NCBI GenBank assembly: GCA_964642855.1
Contig: CAZXSK010000113.1
Coordinates: 1 to 6,143, forward strand
DNA from: CAZXSK01 sp964642855
GTDB taxonomy: Bacteria > Planctomycetota > Phycisphaerae > SM23-33
Direction: 5' to 3'
Length of the DNA stretch: 6,143 bases
Made by a program: the position numbers and the translations under genes. Of the stretch, positions 6,025-6,143 are shown piece after piece (position 1 is the stretch's first letter; each line of letters opens with the position of its first letter). The notes below the pieces were generated by a model. It did not search any database. It was not told where the DNA came from and saw only the letters and a program-made list of their open reading frames with translations.

Positions 6025-6143
6025 TCAGTTCTTCCTGCGTTCCGCTTTGTTCATCCACGCGTCGATAGCGCTCTTCCGAAACCGCCATTGCTGGCCGATC
6101 TTCACGCCGGGCACCTTGCCCGCCCGGGCGAAGTGATAGAGCG
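6025..6143 (-). CDS. Helix-turn-helix DNA-binding protein (excisionase family), C-terminal part only
   Basis: The last 38 residues of a gene that enters from the right edge and ends at the TGA at 6025-6027. The visible part (YHFARAGKVPGVKIGQQW then RFRKSAIDAWM) is the second helix and wing of an HTH_17/excisionase-type domain. The motif G-K-V-P-G-V-K-I-G followed by W-R-F-R-K-S-A-I-D-A-W is characteristic. The stop lies 6 bp before the HsdM start, so the two are almost certainly one operon. A small protein of this kind often precedes hsdM in type I restriction-modification operons and may act as a transcriptional controller. The N-terminus is outside the window. Confidence 0.85.
   Translation of the reverse strand, partial: LYHFARAGKVPGVKIGQQWRFRKSAIDAWMNKAERRKN

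Noticed and set aside
1..6143. CRISPR array, tRNA, rRNA, insertion sequence or integrase
   Set aside because: No regularly spaced repeats, cloverleaf sequence, terminal inverted repeats, transposase or recombinase motifs were found by eye.

Overview
GC-rich bacterial DNA in which every recognisable gene lies on the minus strand, so the genes read from right to left. No ribosomal or housekeeping gene places the organism. The GC content and protein flavour would fit a Planctomycetota- or proteobacteria-like host, but that is only a guess. The content (restriction-modification remnant, pRiA4b protein, excisionase-type DNA-binding proteins, ParB-like protein, primase-polymerase) marks an accessory or mobile region rather than core chromosome.

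Right module (about 6143 to 3101): the C-terminal end of a small helix-turn-helix protein; a type I restriction-modification methylase (HsdM) whose last third is missing and replaced by an unrelated-looking tail; a plasmid pRiA4b ORF-3 family protein; and an unrecognised 313-residue coiled-coil protein that overlaps the pRiA4b gene by 8 bp. No hsdS or hsdR is present within the window. The HsdM also has Val where the family normally has the SAM-ribose-binding Glu, so this looks like a decaying or rewired methylase rather than a working type I system.

Gap (about 3100 to 2859): roughly 240 bp without a gene, holding a 7-bp-stem hairpin just after the right module, a second small inverted repeat, and an AT-richer pocket that probably contains the promoter of the left module.

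Left module (2846 to 1, running off the window): four genes with stop/start overlaps of 1 to 4 bp and mostly strong Shine-Dalgarno sequences. They are an AlpA/excisionase-like helix-turn-helix protein, a ParB-domain protein fused to a phage-Dam-type methylase domain that has lost its catalytic motif, a cysteine-rich putative zinc protein, and a primase-polymerase. This resembles the regulatory and replication block of a plasmid, integrative element or phage satellite. The two most notable observations are the chimeric HsdM and the ParB/dead-methylase fusion. No integrase, CRISPR array, tRNA or IS element is visible.
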